Assembly (NCBI RefSeq): GCF_029784135.1
Contig: NC_073745.1
Location: forward strand, 83,733,650 to 83,797,649
Reading direction: 5' to 3'
Source: Toxorhynchites rutilus septentrionalis
Taxonomy: Eukaryota; Arthropoda; Insecta; Diptera; Culicidae
DNA: 64,000 nt
The notes under the pieces are model-generated. The model was given only the letters and a program-made list of their open reading frames with translations. It was not told where the DNA came from and did not search any database. Within the stretch, counting starts at the first letter, position 1. Each line of letters starts with the position of its first letter. Below are positions 10,273-22,705 of this stretch, in pieces. The translations under genes were made by a program, and so were the position numbers.

Positions 10273-10845
10273 CCTGATTTAATAGTAATGATGATCATGA
10301 CTTTTTGGATTGTAGAGGCTTTAAAATGTCTCGAATTGATTGTTTTCAAGTTCTTTTAAATTTTCTGAGTTCATTCTCCTCTATCCTTGACGAAAGCCAA
10401 TTTGGAAAACTGAATCAAAACACTCGTCTGTGTGGGAGGCCGTTTAGAAAGCCTCGTTACCACTGCCTTGATGACTGATACATTGTGAATGACTTCATTG
10501 ATGACTTTTATTCCATCGATAATTAAATTTTCGTAAATTCAAGCACTGTTTCCAGGTTTGCAGCGCATTTCAAGTCGGATGTGAAGAATATAATTTTCAG
10601 TATTTTTCAGTGCTTAGAGCTATGTTTTTCGGTGTAGCGGCATTACTACCACTACACAACCGATCCGGTTCGGATTTTCTGTTACAGTTTTACGTGTTCC
10701 TTGGGGCGTTGTTTATGGAAGCGTTGAAAATGTATTTTTGCTAAGAGATACTTAGAAACTACTTGGATATTCAATAAGTTCAGCGTTTCGATGTCGTTTT
10801 AGACTGCAACCAGCAGTACATGTCAATGATGAGTGTATGGGAGCA

Positions 10846-11581
10846 CAGCGCGGACTCGATTATATACAGTGTCCGATTTCTTTCCACTGTATATAATCGA
10901 ATCCTGTATATAATCGAATAAAACAACATTTTTTCATTCGTTTTTTATGCATATATTTTTCGTTTATTGAAAATAAAACAAGAATTTAATTTTTGATTCA
11001 TCCCATTAAAGTCAGATAACACCATTCTCACATTTTTTCAGAATCCCCCAGGAAATGGTAGATGATCATATTTGATGAAGAAAATTCTTCTACGCATATG
11101 TTCGAATTTCAACAATGACAGAGTTATAGAACTTTTTTTTTGTTACGGACTCTGTTGCCTCAAAGCACTACACTAAAAAGTACGCAACGTAAGCCGATTC
11201 TGTTGCTTTCATTTGAAAGATGAGAAAATTTAGTACAGGATATAGTAGTGGAACATCTAAATTAGTGTATTTAAATAACATTTTGGAAGTGAAAAATTTA
11301 ACAGTTAGTAATTTTTAATGTGTAATTATTAATTCATCCCAAAAATTCATATTAAACTTGATTGTTTCTATCAATCAAATTAACCAAATTAACCTCAACC
11401 ACCCTACAATTTGTTCTTTGACGCCCAACTTCCATCTTTCTCAATTTCGCTGCAATATCGATACAAACAATTCCTGTTGAAAATTCGAGCAAAATCTCAA
11501 GAAACTGTATATAATCGAGTCCAAAATTGTATATAATCGATTCACATGTAATTGAGTCTGTATATAATCGAGTCCGATCTG
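10846..11581. mobile_element. Pogo/Tc1-like non-autonomous element
   Basis: The 24-bp ends at 10846-10869 and 11558-11581 are inverted copies with two mismatches; both begin CAG and contain CGGACTCGATTATATACAG. The motif GTATATAATCGA is repeated just inside the ends (about 10889, 10905, 11506 and 11528), suggesting multiple binding sites for a transposase supplied in trans. The 736-bp interior is AT-rich and non-coding. A solo end of the same family lies at 38116-38134, and a related motif at about 60524. Confidence 0.7.
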
Positions 11582-11804
11582 TAGTTCTATTTGCTTAAAT
11601 TTGCGTTTTATTGCGCGACCATCACTCAGTCAAAGCATTCATTCATCGGTCCTTGCCAATGCTACCAAATGTTTGTAGTAAAGAATTTTGTTGTTAAATT
11701 TCTATAATGTTAGTTCTCGCCGGCAATAATTTCGTAGTCCTACGTAAACATTTACTGCCTTCACACACGATTTTATATAATATATGAAATAATAAAAAAT
11801 GTAA

Positions 11805-12834
11805 GGGGTTGTATCTAGAACACGACCGCATTTTTGACGTAGAACTACGCAATTATATTATGCAATCCACTTGTTTACCACTTCGAATATTATTTTAAAA
11901 TGCATCGAAATTTTTGTAATAGATTATTTTCTTCGTTACAAGTAAATTTGATGAGCGTTCTTTTACGTTTGATATAATGCCTACGACTACCAAAATATGT
12001 GAACGGAAGAATTGTCAAATGATCACTGTATTTTACATTTCCCTCTGAAATTATTGCACATCTCATGTTTACGTGGTTCTCGAACCGCGAAAGTTCATTC
12101 ACTTCTAGTATCTGAAATGACTATTTTCCCAGACTTCTCAGTTTAAAAGTACGTTTAAGGGAAACATATTCCGGTCTGCACAACGACAAGCGAGTACAAA
12201 AGTACCCAACACCAAAAAATACCAAACCAATACCAAAGCAGATTCCCTCAGGTACATTATTTTGAAGTCCGTGTTAGGGAAACACAGTTCTGTGGGAACA
12301 AAAATATCCCCGACATGCATGTATATTTGTAAAGTGAATTTCTACAGGAACATCGATTTTGAAGCCTGTGTTGGGGAAACCGTAAATCGGGCCAATCGGG
12401 CGTTTAGATAACGCTTGACATTTTACAGTTATTCAATTGTTCGTCTCATGAAAAATAACATTTCATTATTTGTGATAGACGCGTAGAAATATTTTCTATC
12501 AATTGATGCAAACGTCTTTCCGATCTATTAAGAAATGTTCGAGTTATAAGCATTCGAAATACGGGTAGGGTTAGCAAACACATATCGAGAGAACAAATGT
12601 ACAGTTTTCATTAACATACAAATGAACAGTTTTCATTAATTTAAACCTTTTAGAAATAAGCGAATTGTAATGTATAGCATATCAAACAAATCTTAGAGAA
12701 TTTCCGATTCGATTGGTATGCAAATCATGAGAATTCATTCATAGTGAAAATAGTTATTAACGTTAACTTTATTTCATAAAAACGTGACCTGTTTTCTGAT
12801 TCGGCACCCTTCCTGAAAGACGTAGTTCTTCGTC
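11805..12834. mobile_element. Composite hairpin-bounded repeat, copy A
   Basis: It begins with a two-hairpin module (GGGGTTGTATCTAGAACACG then GACGTAGAACTACGC, 11805-11850). It then holds a GTTCATTCACTTCTAG-type segment (12089), two inverted units of the tandem repeat also seen at 3187 (12160-12390), a TATCAATTGATGCAAAC segment (about 12495) and an AGTTATTAACGTTAACTTTA segment (about 12750). It ends at palindrome GACGTAGTTCTTCGTC (12819-12834). The same order of parts is found at 27371-28295. No long frame or transposase. Confidence 0.65.
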
Positions 12835-15190
12835 AATAAACCCTTACGTACGATTCAGTACAACTCTCTGGACCTAACAATATGAAAACCAACGATATAC
12901 GGAACCCATGTGAACCTTCGCACCAATCTACTCAAAACTTTCGTGAGCATTTAATATTGGCACTGTTGCATTTATCAAACAATGCGATCTATTTGATATA
13001 GTGAAATATTTTGTATTTTGAACATTTCGTATTCTCCGTTATCGAATCCATATCCAATAGCACCATTTGTAGGCTATTCATATCGAATGATCATCAATAG
13101 TTCGTTTTTCACTTTACTGTCCCCTGATATTGTCATATTATAATATAAGAAAAGACCGCTTGCAAAATAACGCACATTTCAAAAAGTGTTGTCAATTAGA
13201 AAAAGATGAAAAATGAGTTTTCCTATCAAAAAAAGAAAAATGTTTCGAAATCACATACCAAAATTATCGCAAATTTGGGTTACTAAATTTACATGAATTT
13301 TAGGTGGTAAACAAACCCCAAAAGACAGAAGTTGATAACAAAAAAACAAACCGGCTCGTAATATGGTAGATCCGCTCTGACTAGGCATAATGCATTGTGT
13401 CACTCATAATTATGTCGAGATTTAGATAGCTCAAGTTCTCCACATTCTCCACGGAAGTATACTGGAGTAGACTAATTTGAGTCATGAATTTAATCACGAG
13501 CAGCCATCCAGAACGCAACCATTTCCTAAGCTCATCCTTCATTCCAGCGGGCAATGCTGGCTTTGTGTCATTCTAACTCCCGCTTCCAACAGCCCTGCTG
13601 CGGGAGGAGGCCCTTAAAACGGAACGGATGAATATACTCGTATCATCATCCTTCATGTCCGAAAAACCATGGCGAGTCGTCGGGCACCAAATAGGAAGCA
13701 TGAAAAATGAGCATATCACATCCATTTTTGTACCACGGAATATGGCATGCCGTGCACCCATTTGACTGCATCGGCAAAAAGCGGAACACATGCTAGCCAG
13801 GTTCATAGATCTGTCCGTTCGAAGATGGTCCGGTCTGGTCTGGTCTGGTCATATCGCACATCGTCGTTTGAGGATTTGTGAGGCCGTTGGATACGTTAGA
13901 TACGGCTAAAGTTATGGCCATTTGCCACGTAGTCTGTGAAGGGGGGAAAACGTTTGGAATCTCTTTAGCGACACTTCAAATTTACTGTTATTTGTATACA
14001 GTATCTGCACAAGCAAACACTTCCACTACAAACCTACACACGTGTTTGTCTGTCAATACGAAGTGTCGTACGAGCCGGAACAAGCACCCGACGCTCCGGA
14101 AGAGAAGTATGTTGTTGCTCTTGTTGTTGCTGCTAGAATGTGGACACCTCTTCCCGAGGGGGCAATGATTGAAAAGCATCTGGGAATAATAATATGCTAT
14201 CGTGCGATCCAAAGAAACTATCCCGGCATCATGGCAGACTTCCAGAGACGGTACAGCAACATATTATTTTAAGTTTGCTCACGGAAACTGGTACTCAGTG
14301 TTTATTAGTGGCGTCCTGCGGAGGATGGGAGGCTGGCTGTTGTCTGTTGTCTGCCACGGGATCTCGCCTCGACACGCCCCGAGGTGTAGAGATACAATGG
14401 GAGCGGCGAAACTCGCTTCGCTCGAAACAATAACGTTAGAGTAAGGAGTGATACTTGAGGACAAAGTGGTTGTACTTTGTGTTCTCTACCAAGTTTGTTC
14501 GTGGGAAGCGGAAATAACACTTGTGTGGCTGTACACAATCAATACAGAGTTGACTGATTGGTTTCACCATTTTTTGCTTGCGGTTTTCTCTTATTGATTT
14601 TATACCATTTTATAACGACTGATACACACATAATTAAAATTTGAATTTAAATTAATTTTAATTGATTGTGTAAATTTTCAATTGTCCGCCACGCACTCAT
14701 CGCGCGTAAAAATGGTCATCAAATTACTCTTGTGCGACGCTGAAAGTGTGAATTGAAAATGGAATGAAATGCTGATATTGGCTCATACATACTTAACCAT
14801 TCATTTGTTTCACAGTGGTAGACCAGTGAAACATCAGTAATTTGTTGACCGCACGAAGCGGTCAGATGTATTGTCCATCGTTTTTTGACTGAGTGGTTAC
14901 CGGAATATCATATAATGCCAAACTTAATGAATCACTGTCAAGGGCTCATTTAAAATTCAACTCATGTTTTCAATTCATACTTTATTTGGATTTTAATTTA
15001 TTTTTTTTTGTCTAATTTTTTTATGTCTAGAAGGTTAACAGAAATTGCTTTGAAAAAGAACCAGTTTTGGTGATAAAAAGAAACAAATAGAAAATTTGTA
15101 GAATCATTCATTTTTTCTTTTTATTATATTTTGGAACTCAAAAATACCAGTAACAGTCAGTTGCGTCCTCAGCCTTCAAGAAAAAAATTA
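12835..15190. other. Unrecognised, partly single-copy-like DNA
   Basis: No gene recognised. The segment 13500-14560 is GC-richer and carries many overlapping frames on both strands (for example + 13878-14168) without recognisable domains. A short GGTCT microsatellite lies at 13832-13850. It could be intronic or 5' flanking sequence of a host gene outside the window. Confidence 0.35.
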
Positions 15191-15199
15191 AAATTTTGG

Positions 15200-15425
15200 C
15201 GCTCTATTCCCGAAATCATGAAAACTTATAAAAAATAAATACAATCAATAATGACGGAAACAAAATAATTTTTTCTTGCAAGCGTTTTGGTTTTTTATTG
15301 TGTTCCAGTTTTAAATTGATATGACCATCATCCAAATCGGTCCAGTAGTTTAAAAGTTGTGATTTTAGTAAAAAAATATTTTTGGAAAAAATATTGACCA
15401 CCCAAAATGGATATGGACACTCCAA
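15200..15425. repeat. Interspersed repeat (GATGATC-type), fragment
   Basis: Text such as TTTAAATTGATATGACCATC, ATCCAAATCGGTCCAGTAGT and TTAAAAGTTGTGATTTTAGT recurs, diverged, at 32690-32880, 43185-43700, 44640-44800 and 52320-52960. Frames here are repeat shadows. Confidence 0.55.
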
Positions 15426-15573
15426 TGAATAGATGAAAAATACTAATCTAATGGGCTTTATTATATGATTATTTCTATGGTAATTTAAATAGCGTTTGTA
15501 TGGTCTATAGAAATCGGTTCTCTGATCGAGTTCATTTTCGAAAGTTCGCTATAAACAATTGAGCTTTTAAATA

Positions 15574-15922
15574 CACTCGACAAAAAAATTAGAGGAACAG
15601 AGTGCGAAGCCAGAAATGTTAAGTGATTTTTGACATGCTGTAACTTCGCGAAAAATCAACGCATATGGATGATATGTACATCATTTTGAAGCTACAGCTT
15701 TCAGGTATTAGAATATTTGACGTATATATTTTTATCCAGGTGTGTGTAGGTGTTGAAGGCAAAAATATCGGAAAAAAATGAAAAATCTTGAAATTTTTCA
15801 ATAATATTCTGGACTAACACATTTTTTTGCTAGCCAACGTTATTTTTCACGAAGTTCGTATGTCAAAAATCACTTGAAATTTCCGACTTCGCACTCTGTT
15901 CCTCTACCATTTTTGTCGAGTG
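15574..15922. mobile_element. Tc1-like MITE, 349 bp, TA target duplication
   Basis: Inverted ends beginning CACTCGACAAAAA and containing AGAGGAACAGAGTGCGAAG extend about 60 bp (15574-15636 against 15860-15922), through AAGTGATTTTTGACAT. TA dinucleotides flank both sides (15572-15573 and 15923-15924). No transposase inside. Typical non-autonomous Tc1/mariner-superfamily element. Confidence 0.85.
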
Positions 15923-15924
15923 TA

Positions 15925-17517
15925 TTATGACAATATTGTTCCTGTCAATTTAAGCACTATTGTCATTTCGTTGTTATTGTTTATTGTTTACGATTTAATT
16001 CATGTCCAACAACCGCAGTAGAAACTATTGTCACTTTTGTCACATCAAAGGTGATTCACGACCGAAAGTGCCAGCTTCTTTGCATTGGAGATTATTATTA
16101 TTGGCTCCAAGCCCTTCTACGGGAAACCCCATCGAAATATTATTATTTCCTCCAATAAGCAAGGCAAACCAAACTTAAAACTCAGAACACAAACAAATCA
16201 TCGGTCCGGACGATGTTTTTCCAGTGGCGCCCACGTTCTGCCGTACGAATTAACTGTTTATTTATGCAAAGTACACTTTCCGTTGTAGCAGTGTCCCTCA
16301 ATCCTCAACGTGGGTTTGTGCCTGTGTGTGTGCGCGCTTCTCTTTCCATCAGTCACTCTGAGAAATGCCAGAATCCATCCGATGCCGAACATCATGACAG
16401 TAAAGTTAAACCAATGCAATAGAGTATACTACGGTCAGGACGCAAATTCCCTCTCGGTTGACCTTGCATCTTCGTCTCAGAGAAGCGTTCCGCCAGTAAA
16501 TTGCTACTGATTCACTTCATGTTCGATGGAATAAATATTCACTCGGGAAAGAGTGGGTGAAAATAGATGTGAGGCGTGTTTATACTCCAGACATGGATTC
16601 AATTATGACACCATATTGGGGTATCCAATGTGAAACATTTTATAGAATGGGGATCCTGTGGAAACAATCATGAACGGTCCGCGTGGTGTTAACAACATTT
16701 TCCGCTTCAAGCAGAGCGAGGTAGAAAAACGCCGGCGCGTGTCGTCGATACTCCCAGTCTGCAGACGCACTATCAGAAGCAGTAATTCATCGTATCGTAG
16801 AGTGTATATCCGAGGTGTAAAGACGAATGTTGAGATTTTATTTCGTTTCTAAAAATACGGCCCGGCCAGTTTTTCGTTGGTAGTTTAGAAATAAAATATA
16901 AAAACAACACAACTGCTACCACTGAACCAGTTTATTAATATTCTAATAAAAATCCACCTCACCAGAAACGAGCGTGTGCTACATTAGAGTGTTCATCATA
17001 AACTTCATAAACTCATGTGTAAACAACACATCCGGACTAGGAGGGAACTGTTGATGAACAGTAACGGTACGAGGAAAAATAACACAGATCTGCTACATAA
17101 AGTTAATTGCTGGAGGTGCTGAAAGCGTGATCTATTTCGAATATCTAAGGTGCCCGAATCGATGCCCGGAGCAAAAAAGATCGGCATCAACCAGAAAACG
17201 ATGCTAGAAGTTAAAGCCAATTCAAAATAAAATTCAAACGTTCCATCTCGCGGTGTAACCACGAAAGGTGGGTGCGTCGGAAAATGGAGTTCGGGAGATC
17301 AAGAAAAAAAACAGGATTGCGTATATTCAATACAATACTTTTCGAGCCGCGATGAAATCCAGTAACATGTTACTAAGATTAGCCAACTATATTTGCAGAG
17401 CAATGTTTATAAAATAAAGTTTTAGTGGGGTGGATAGAGCAACTTTCATCAAAACAGATTTCAAAGTGGATGATCACTTCCAGGAAAAAAAGTTGAATTA
17501 TGCATCGCAGTATGAGT
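15925..17517. other. Unrecognised, single-copy-like DNA
   Basis: No gene recognised. The GC-richer stretch 16080-17270 has short frames on both strands (for example + 16085-16288 and - 17005-17262) but no domains. It may be non-coding host sequence. Confidence 0.35.
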
Positions 17518-17893
17518 TACTATATGAGCTCAAAAGTCCCTGAAAACAATCGTTTTTGGGCAAAGCTGTAATTATTTCTCAATAAGTTTCCTTCGAGGGC
17601 AATACACGTGGTATAGCAAATTTCAAACATTTCAATTACCGTTCTGTAATACGAAACGTCTAGGACTTCGAAATATGTCATCAAAAAACATTGATCAAAA
17701 TAAGATATTCCTCTTTTTCAATTTTCTATGTGAATGCTCAGGTAGTGACACTATAGTTTGTGAACAAATAAACGAAATGTCATGAAACTTCACACATAAG
17801 CTAGTGACTGATGAATCTCTCGAAATGAATCTTGTTCATTTTTTAGTGGCGCCATCTGTTGAAAAATCCCGGGACTTTTCAGTCCATGTAGTA
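17518..17893. mobile_element. Mariner-like MITE
   Basis: The left end TACTATATGAGCTCAAAAGT (17518-17537) pairs with the reverse complement of the right end, TACTACATGGACTGAAAAGT, followed by CCC in both. The interior, about 375 bp, has no transposase. The AAAAGTCCCGGGA-type terminus resembles known mariner lineages of insects. Confidence 0.65.
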
Positions 17894-18511
17894 TGTGTAT
17901 AATACCAACCAATAACAATATTTATCAAGACAATGACCCAAAACACATCCTTGAGTGGTCGTTTGTTGATGGTAATACTGGTCTAGACTGATTTTTGACA
18001 TAGAACTATGTCCTACGAAAAATGTAACGATTTATTAAGAGTTTTCAAACGCATATTACTCAAAATCGTTATTGCGACCTATGTTGTGATATATACCATT
18101 AGACAGGAAAATTATCCAGCATTTTTTTTGCTTAAAACATGAACAGTGAATATTGCGAAAAAAGTTAACAATTTGACGATTAAAATGGGTATGCTTTCTC
18201 TCGATTGCACTAACCACTCGCTTTCCTCCCCGACGTAACGAACAATCTTTATGCCTAAATTCGGGCGTTAGCCCACAATGTGAGTTGATGCGAATAATGC
18301 ATTATTTTCCGTTTACCGATATTATTGTTTATCAGTTATTGTATTGTATGTTGCCTAATCAAGGGTACACTCGCGCATATCAGATTATGATAGCTTAAGT
18401 AGTCGCGATCTCAATATTATGTTCCCCATATATGTCTTCCTAAGAAACCCGCTTTACTTCCTCGAATGCACATGCCCATTCGCCTTTCCCTTTCCTATAC
18501 ATGAGCAGAAC

Positions 18512-19068
18512 TTAATCCTTTGCGCTCGAGGCACTTTTCTGTCGGGTGAACCAGCAATCATTTCATAAGTTCGTTATTGTTAACTTAAAATCATTTTAGA
18601 CACAATAAGACACTTTAAACTCGTATATTTTGACATTATACATACTTTTTTAGCTTAATGAAATACAATTATTAACGCATCTTCACTAGAAGTAATTTCG
18701 TTGTCGTGTTCCACACTTATTCGGCTCACTAACTTTGAAAGAAATATTGCGATCGCAAAGAAGGCTGAGTCCTACTTCGCTATAGGAGATGAAAGTGGTG
18801 CCGTAGACTAAATATCGTGGTAATAAGCAGCCATTCACGCATAGTTTGGGACTTATGTATTGGAGGCCCTGTCGGCTACGCTGAAAAGGTTGCTTGTGTC
18901 TGTGACATAAACAGTTTGCGATACAGCTTTCATCTCCTATGGCGATAGAATCACCCGAGATAAGACATTTAGACACATCGATCTGAATGGTGCCTGTCAG
19001 GCACCGCTTGAGTTATTGCATCACATGCAGTGGTGCCTGAGAGGCACCGCTCGAGCGCAAAAGGTTAA
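18512..19068. mobile_element. piggyBac-type MITE with TTAA target sites
   Basis: TTAA at 18512-18515 and 19065-19068 bound inverted ends that read CCTTTTGCGCTCGAG-like on both sides (left TCCTTTGCGCTCGAG). Insertion at and duplication of TTAA is diagnostic of the piggyBac superfamily. An inner inverted pair GGAGATGAAAG/CTTTCATCTCC lies at about 18785 and 18927, and GGTGCC motifs repeat near the right end. No transposase. Confidence 0.8.
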
Positions 19069-19329
19069 CACCCATTGAGATCAATTCACTACAGCAGCTA
19101 TAAGAACTTCCCAAAAGAGCACTCATGGCCATAGAACACTCAATACACATCATCGGGCTATAAAGTTATTAAAAAAAATGTTCCGGACAACGTGGCAACG
19201 AAGGAGAGAATGCTATTTCTATTTTTAGATTTATTTGACTTAGGTTTTTATTTATGTAGATCTTAACTATTTACATTTAACTTGTGTTTAAAAATGATAT
19301 ATGATGACTCTTTGTCTTCTTCTGCATAT

Positions 19330-19660
19330 TTGAAGTTGAGCTTGGGTAGACTGTACAATTCGTAGTTGCTCTCCGTGATTGACCTGAACCAACCAAATTA
19401 CATCAAGAACACACAGAATGACGCTTGGGACTAGCAAATCAGTCTCGTTGTGCCATTTTCGGTGGTTCGAGCTTTAAATGGTCAATAACGACGCCGGCCA
19501 CGTCCTTACAGTCACCAGTGGAAGGGAAGGAATGTTAGTATGATATTCGCCGCCCAAGTGCCGGAAGGGTCGCCTCTATAGCGTGGTTCTCTAGCGAATA
19601 TCATGGAAGAGATATTTATTAGTGGGGAGAATTAAGAATCAGGATTCACTGCGGTAAGTG
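19330..19660 (+). repeat. Interspersed repeat R1, copy 1
   Basis: About 330 bp matching 32890-33230 (GCTTGGGTAGACTGTAC; GGTTCGAGCTTTAAAT; CACGTCCTTACAGTCACCAG; GGGTCGCCTCTATAG). Both copies end in a splice-donor-like G(C/A)GGTAAGTG. The end also recurs at 20218-20230 (ACTGAGGTAAGTGATG). Class unknown. Confidence 0.65.
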
Positions 19661-19664
19661 ATAT

Positions 19665-20560
19665 GATTATGTTAACACTGACCCTGACGCCGGAGATTAT
19701 TAATATTAGAATACCTAAAAAGGTTATCGAAAGAATTCCTCTATGATAGCTCGAATCGACGATATATAATGAGATCGTTCGCGTCTAGTACTCTATTGTG
19801 ATCCCTGAAAATTCTGAATGGGCTACCTGAGAAGGTAACCGAAGGAACTCCTCTACAATGACTCGAATCGCGTATCGCCGACTTATTATATGATTTTTCG
19901 CGCATAGTACTCTTTAGTATTCTGAAATTGCTACATCGGAGATTATTATTGAGCTACCTTAGAAGGTACCGAAAGAACTTCTTTACAATTGATCAAATCG
20001 GCGATATATTCTATGACTTTTCACGCCAAGTACTCTCTTTTAATCTCAAATCGCGATGTCGGAGGTTATCGATGGGCTACCTGAGAAGGTAACCGGAAGA
20101 ACTCCTCAACCATAGTTCCAATCGGTGCTATGTTCTGTGTGTTTTCGGGCGTAGTACTATATCAGAGATTTAGAGCGCAACGTTGATCCCCGAATTTTTC
20201 TTGCTGTACTTTCCGTTCACTGAGGTAAGTGATGTGATTATATAAACTCGAACCATCCTATGAAACTATTTGGATGGGGCTATACATTCTATTATTCATC
20301 GCATGAACTTTTTCAATTATGATCGAATCACTACGACTGAGTGTTATATTTGGGAAACCTGAGAAGGTAGCCGATAGAACTCCTCTAAAACTATCCAAAC
20401 CGTCGATATATTTTGTTATTCAACGCGCATAATCTTCAATCAACCCAATCGCTGTGACGGAGAGTTATATTTGGGAAACCTGAAAAGGTAACCACAGAAC
20501 TAATCGAACCGTCGATTTATCCTATTAATCATCGAGCGTACTCTTTACAAAACTCCAATT
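19665..20560. repeat. Diverged tandem array with conserved mini-hairpin
   Basis: Six units of roughly 120 bp can be aligned on a TACCTGAGAAGGTA hairpin at 19712, 19824, 19955, 20078, 20356 and 20476 (one gap of about 280 bp where R1-end sequence intervenes). Each unit continues with GAAAGAACTCCTCTA-like, GAATCGGCGATATAT-like and CGCGTAGTACTCTT-like text. The units have diverged considerably but the stem is largely kept. Confidence 0.75.
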
Positions 20561-21649
20561 ACAACGGCGTATATGTTTGGAAACTGTATCCGATGCTCAG
20601 AACTGAAATCTGTAAATTGATTTATTACATATATTACATATTTATTACATATTATTATATTATTATTATTATGTTCCTGGAGCTCCGTTTTCTCAGTTTA
20701 GCGTGTGCCAATCCTTTCCTAGCAATAATATCAGTACTGCGCACACAATATCCATGAATTATAAAAAAAACTGGCGAGAGGCGATGTTGTTAATAATTGT
20801 CATATGAACTGCTCAATCGCATCTCATAAGTCTATCGGCTGAAAATGATCCTATTCCCTTTTCCCTGCACTTTCGAATTTTTCTCTCCCTTTATGAAAGC
20901 CATCACTTCAATACACTTCAGGCTTCATTCAAGGCACTGATTCATGATGACATTATTATTATCATGAAAACTCTCACGAGCACAAATTGGCGAGAGTGGA
21001 GATTTACACTCTGAAGAGTGTATGAAAAAAACACGCACACCTTCACAAGCACCGATGTTTTATAGCCCTGAACACAGAAACCGAACCACGCATAAACAAA
21101 ACTATCAAATTAACGGGAAATAACACTAGAGATTTTTTTCTTTCTTTGTTCTTTGTCTGTCAATATATCCAAAATTGACAAAGTGAAACATCTCTACGGC
21201 TCTGAAACGTGGAGTATTCTCAAGAAAACAATCAGTGGGATGGCAGAACAGATGGATGATTAAATGCCGGTTATTTCTTCGGTTAAATGAATGCTCATGC
21301 TGAAAGCCACTCGCGGAAAATTCCCTCCTGTATAACGAACACTTTGCTTATTTAATTATTTAATCGAAAACCAGCGTTGAAGCTAACACTATTCGTTATT
21401 GCAACTGGAAAAATAAATAAAACCGAAACGCGTTTGCTCGTATCGTAATGGAACAAGCTGTGCGAAAAGAACACGTCTGCACCCGACGACGGCCCGACCG
21501 AAACTCGCTTCTGCATATTTGAAGTTGAAACAAGAAACGGTTTTTTTCTGAGCTTCCATTTGATGTATCAAAAGAGAAAAAAACCCACATTTTGAACAAT
21601 AAAAACACTCAATTCAAATGCGATTACAAAATACAATCACAGTTCTATG
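20561..21649. other. Unrecognised DNA with short microsatellite
   Basis: A TATTACATAT/ATT-rich simple repeat lies at about 20622-20670. No gene recognised; small minus-strand frames at 21389-21608 have no domains. Confidence 0.35.
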
Positions 21650-21789
21650 TCAAGATTCCGTCCTTGCCCCTAGGCCCAGACCCATCAACTTTTTCAAATC
21701 CCCAAATTTAATTCGGTGCATGATATGCGTAGGGTAAATTATTTTGTTTTGGCCGATTTCGGGTGTTTTTGCGCAACTAGTAAATGCAA

Positions 21790-21907
21790 ATCGATTTTTC
21801 ATGAAAATCACACATAATCGATTGGGTTTGTTGAAAAGCCCCAAGTCTCTAGTTGTTAATACTACTACAAGGCTTTCTTCAGAATATTGCCTTTTCTTGG
21901 GCATTTT
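21790..21907 (-). pseudogene. Possible pogo transposase N-terminal fragment
   Basis: Minus-strand ATG near 21907 opens MPKKRQYSEESLVVVL. Its first 13 residues resemble the start of pogo/Tigger-type transposases and their psq-type DNA-binding domain (MPKKR.YSEE.L). The similarity stops there, and the longer frame (21650-22072) shows no further domain. This is a weak call that could be chance. Confidence 0.25.
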
Positions 21908-22139
21908 AAAAGTGTTACCCTCAACACACTCAACACGGAGAAACTTTATTTCTGCTATGCACGAAGGACACAATAAACAAACTGCAGCGCACCAAGCGGT
22001 TGTCATAGAAATCATGTGGACAAAACAACATTGGTGAATTGGACAACTCGTGATCAGAATTGAGTTCATCAAAATGCGTTAATTTAATGGTTTAGCTATG
22101 TAAATCTGATATAAATGGTGTGCAAGCATGATGCTTACA

Positions 22140-22154
22140 ATATTTGTAAGTGTT
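22140..22154. repeat. Left target-site duplication of SINE
   Basis: ATATTTGTAAGTGTT, identical to 25116-25130. Confidence 0.85.
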
Positions 22155-22705
22155 TTTTTTTATCTTCGCTTGTTTTACGTCGGCATATTTCCGCCACTTT
22201 AGTAGGGATTGTTAACCGGTTTTACCGTTACCGGTTTTACCGGTAATACCGGACCATTTTTCATTACCGAATTACCGGTAATTTTACAATCAACAACCGG
22301 TTATTTCGGTAATTTTTATTTTTTCACCATAAATAATATTTGCCTTTATGCCGCTTTAAAATTTTACTCGAGAATCTAAATAAGATCGGGAAAACACAAC
22401 GGCTGCGTCAGTGTCGATACCCATACGGGAGAAGATATCGACACTTACATGTAAACATGGCTAGAGGCACAAAAGTCTTTCTCTGTCTTTCTCGTTTCCA
22501 TCGTTTCCATTCGCTGTATACATGAATGAGTGCTTGACGTGACATATCACCAGCAGCATACGAATGAAAGAGATGATGAATCAACATTGTGCCTGTCTCA
22601 CCGCTTTCATACCGAAAAAACATCGATTGTTGTGAATTCATTCATTTGTTTTTTTTTAACACGCACGAGATTTTGGTTAGAACGAAACAAGTTTTGTTAG
22701 ATAAA

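Noticed and set aside
22589..22705. N-terminal extension of the hAT transposase frame
   Set aside because: It begins at a non-ATG codon and encodes a hydrophobic, unconserved stretch; ATG 22706 gives a normal start before the BED finger.
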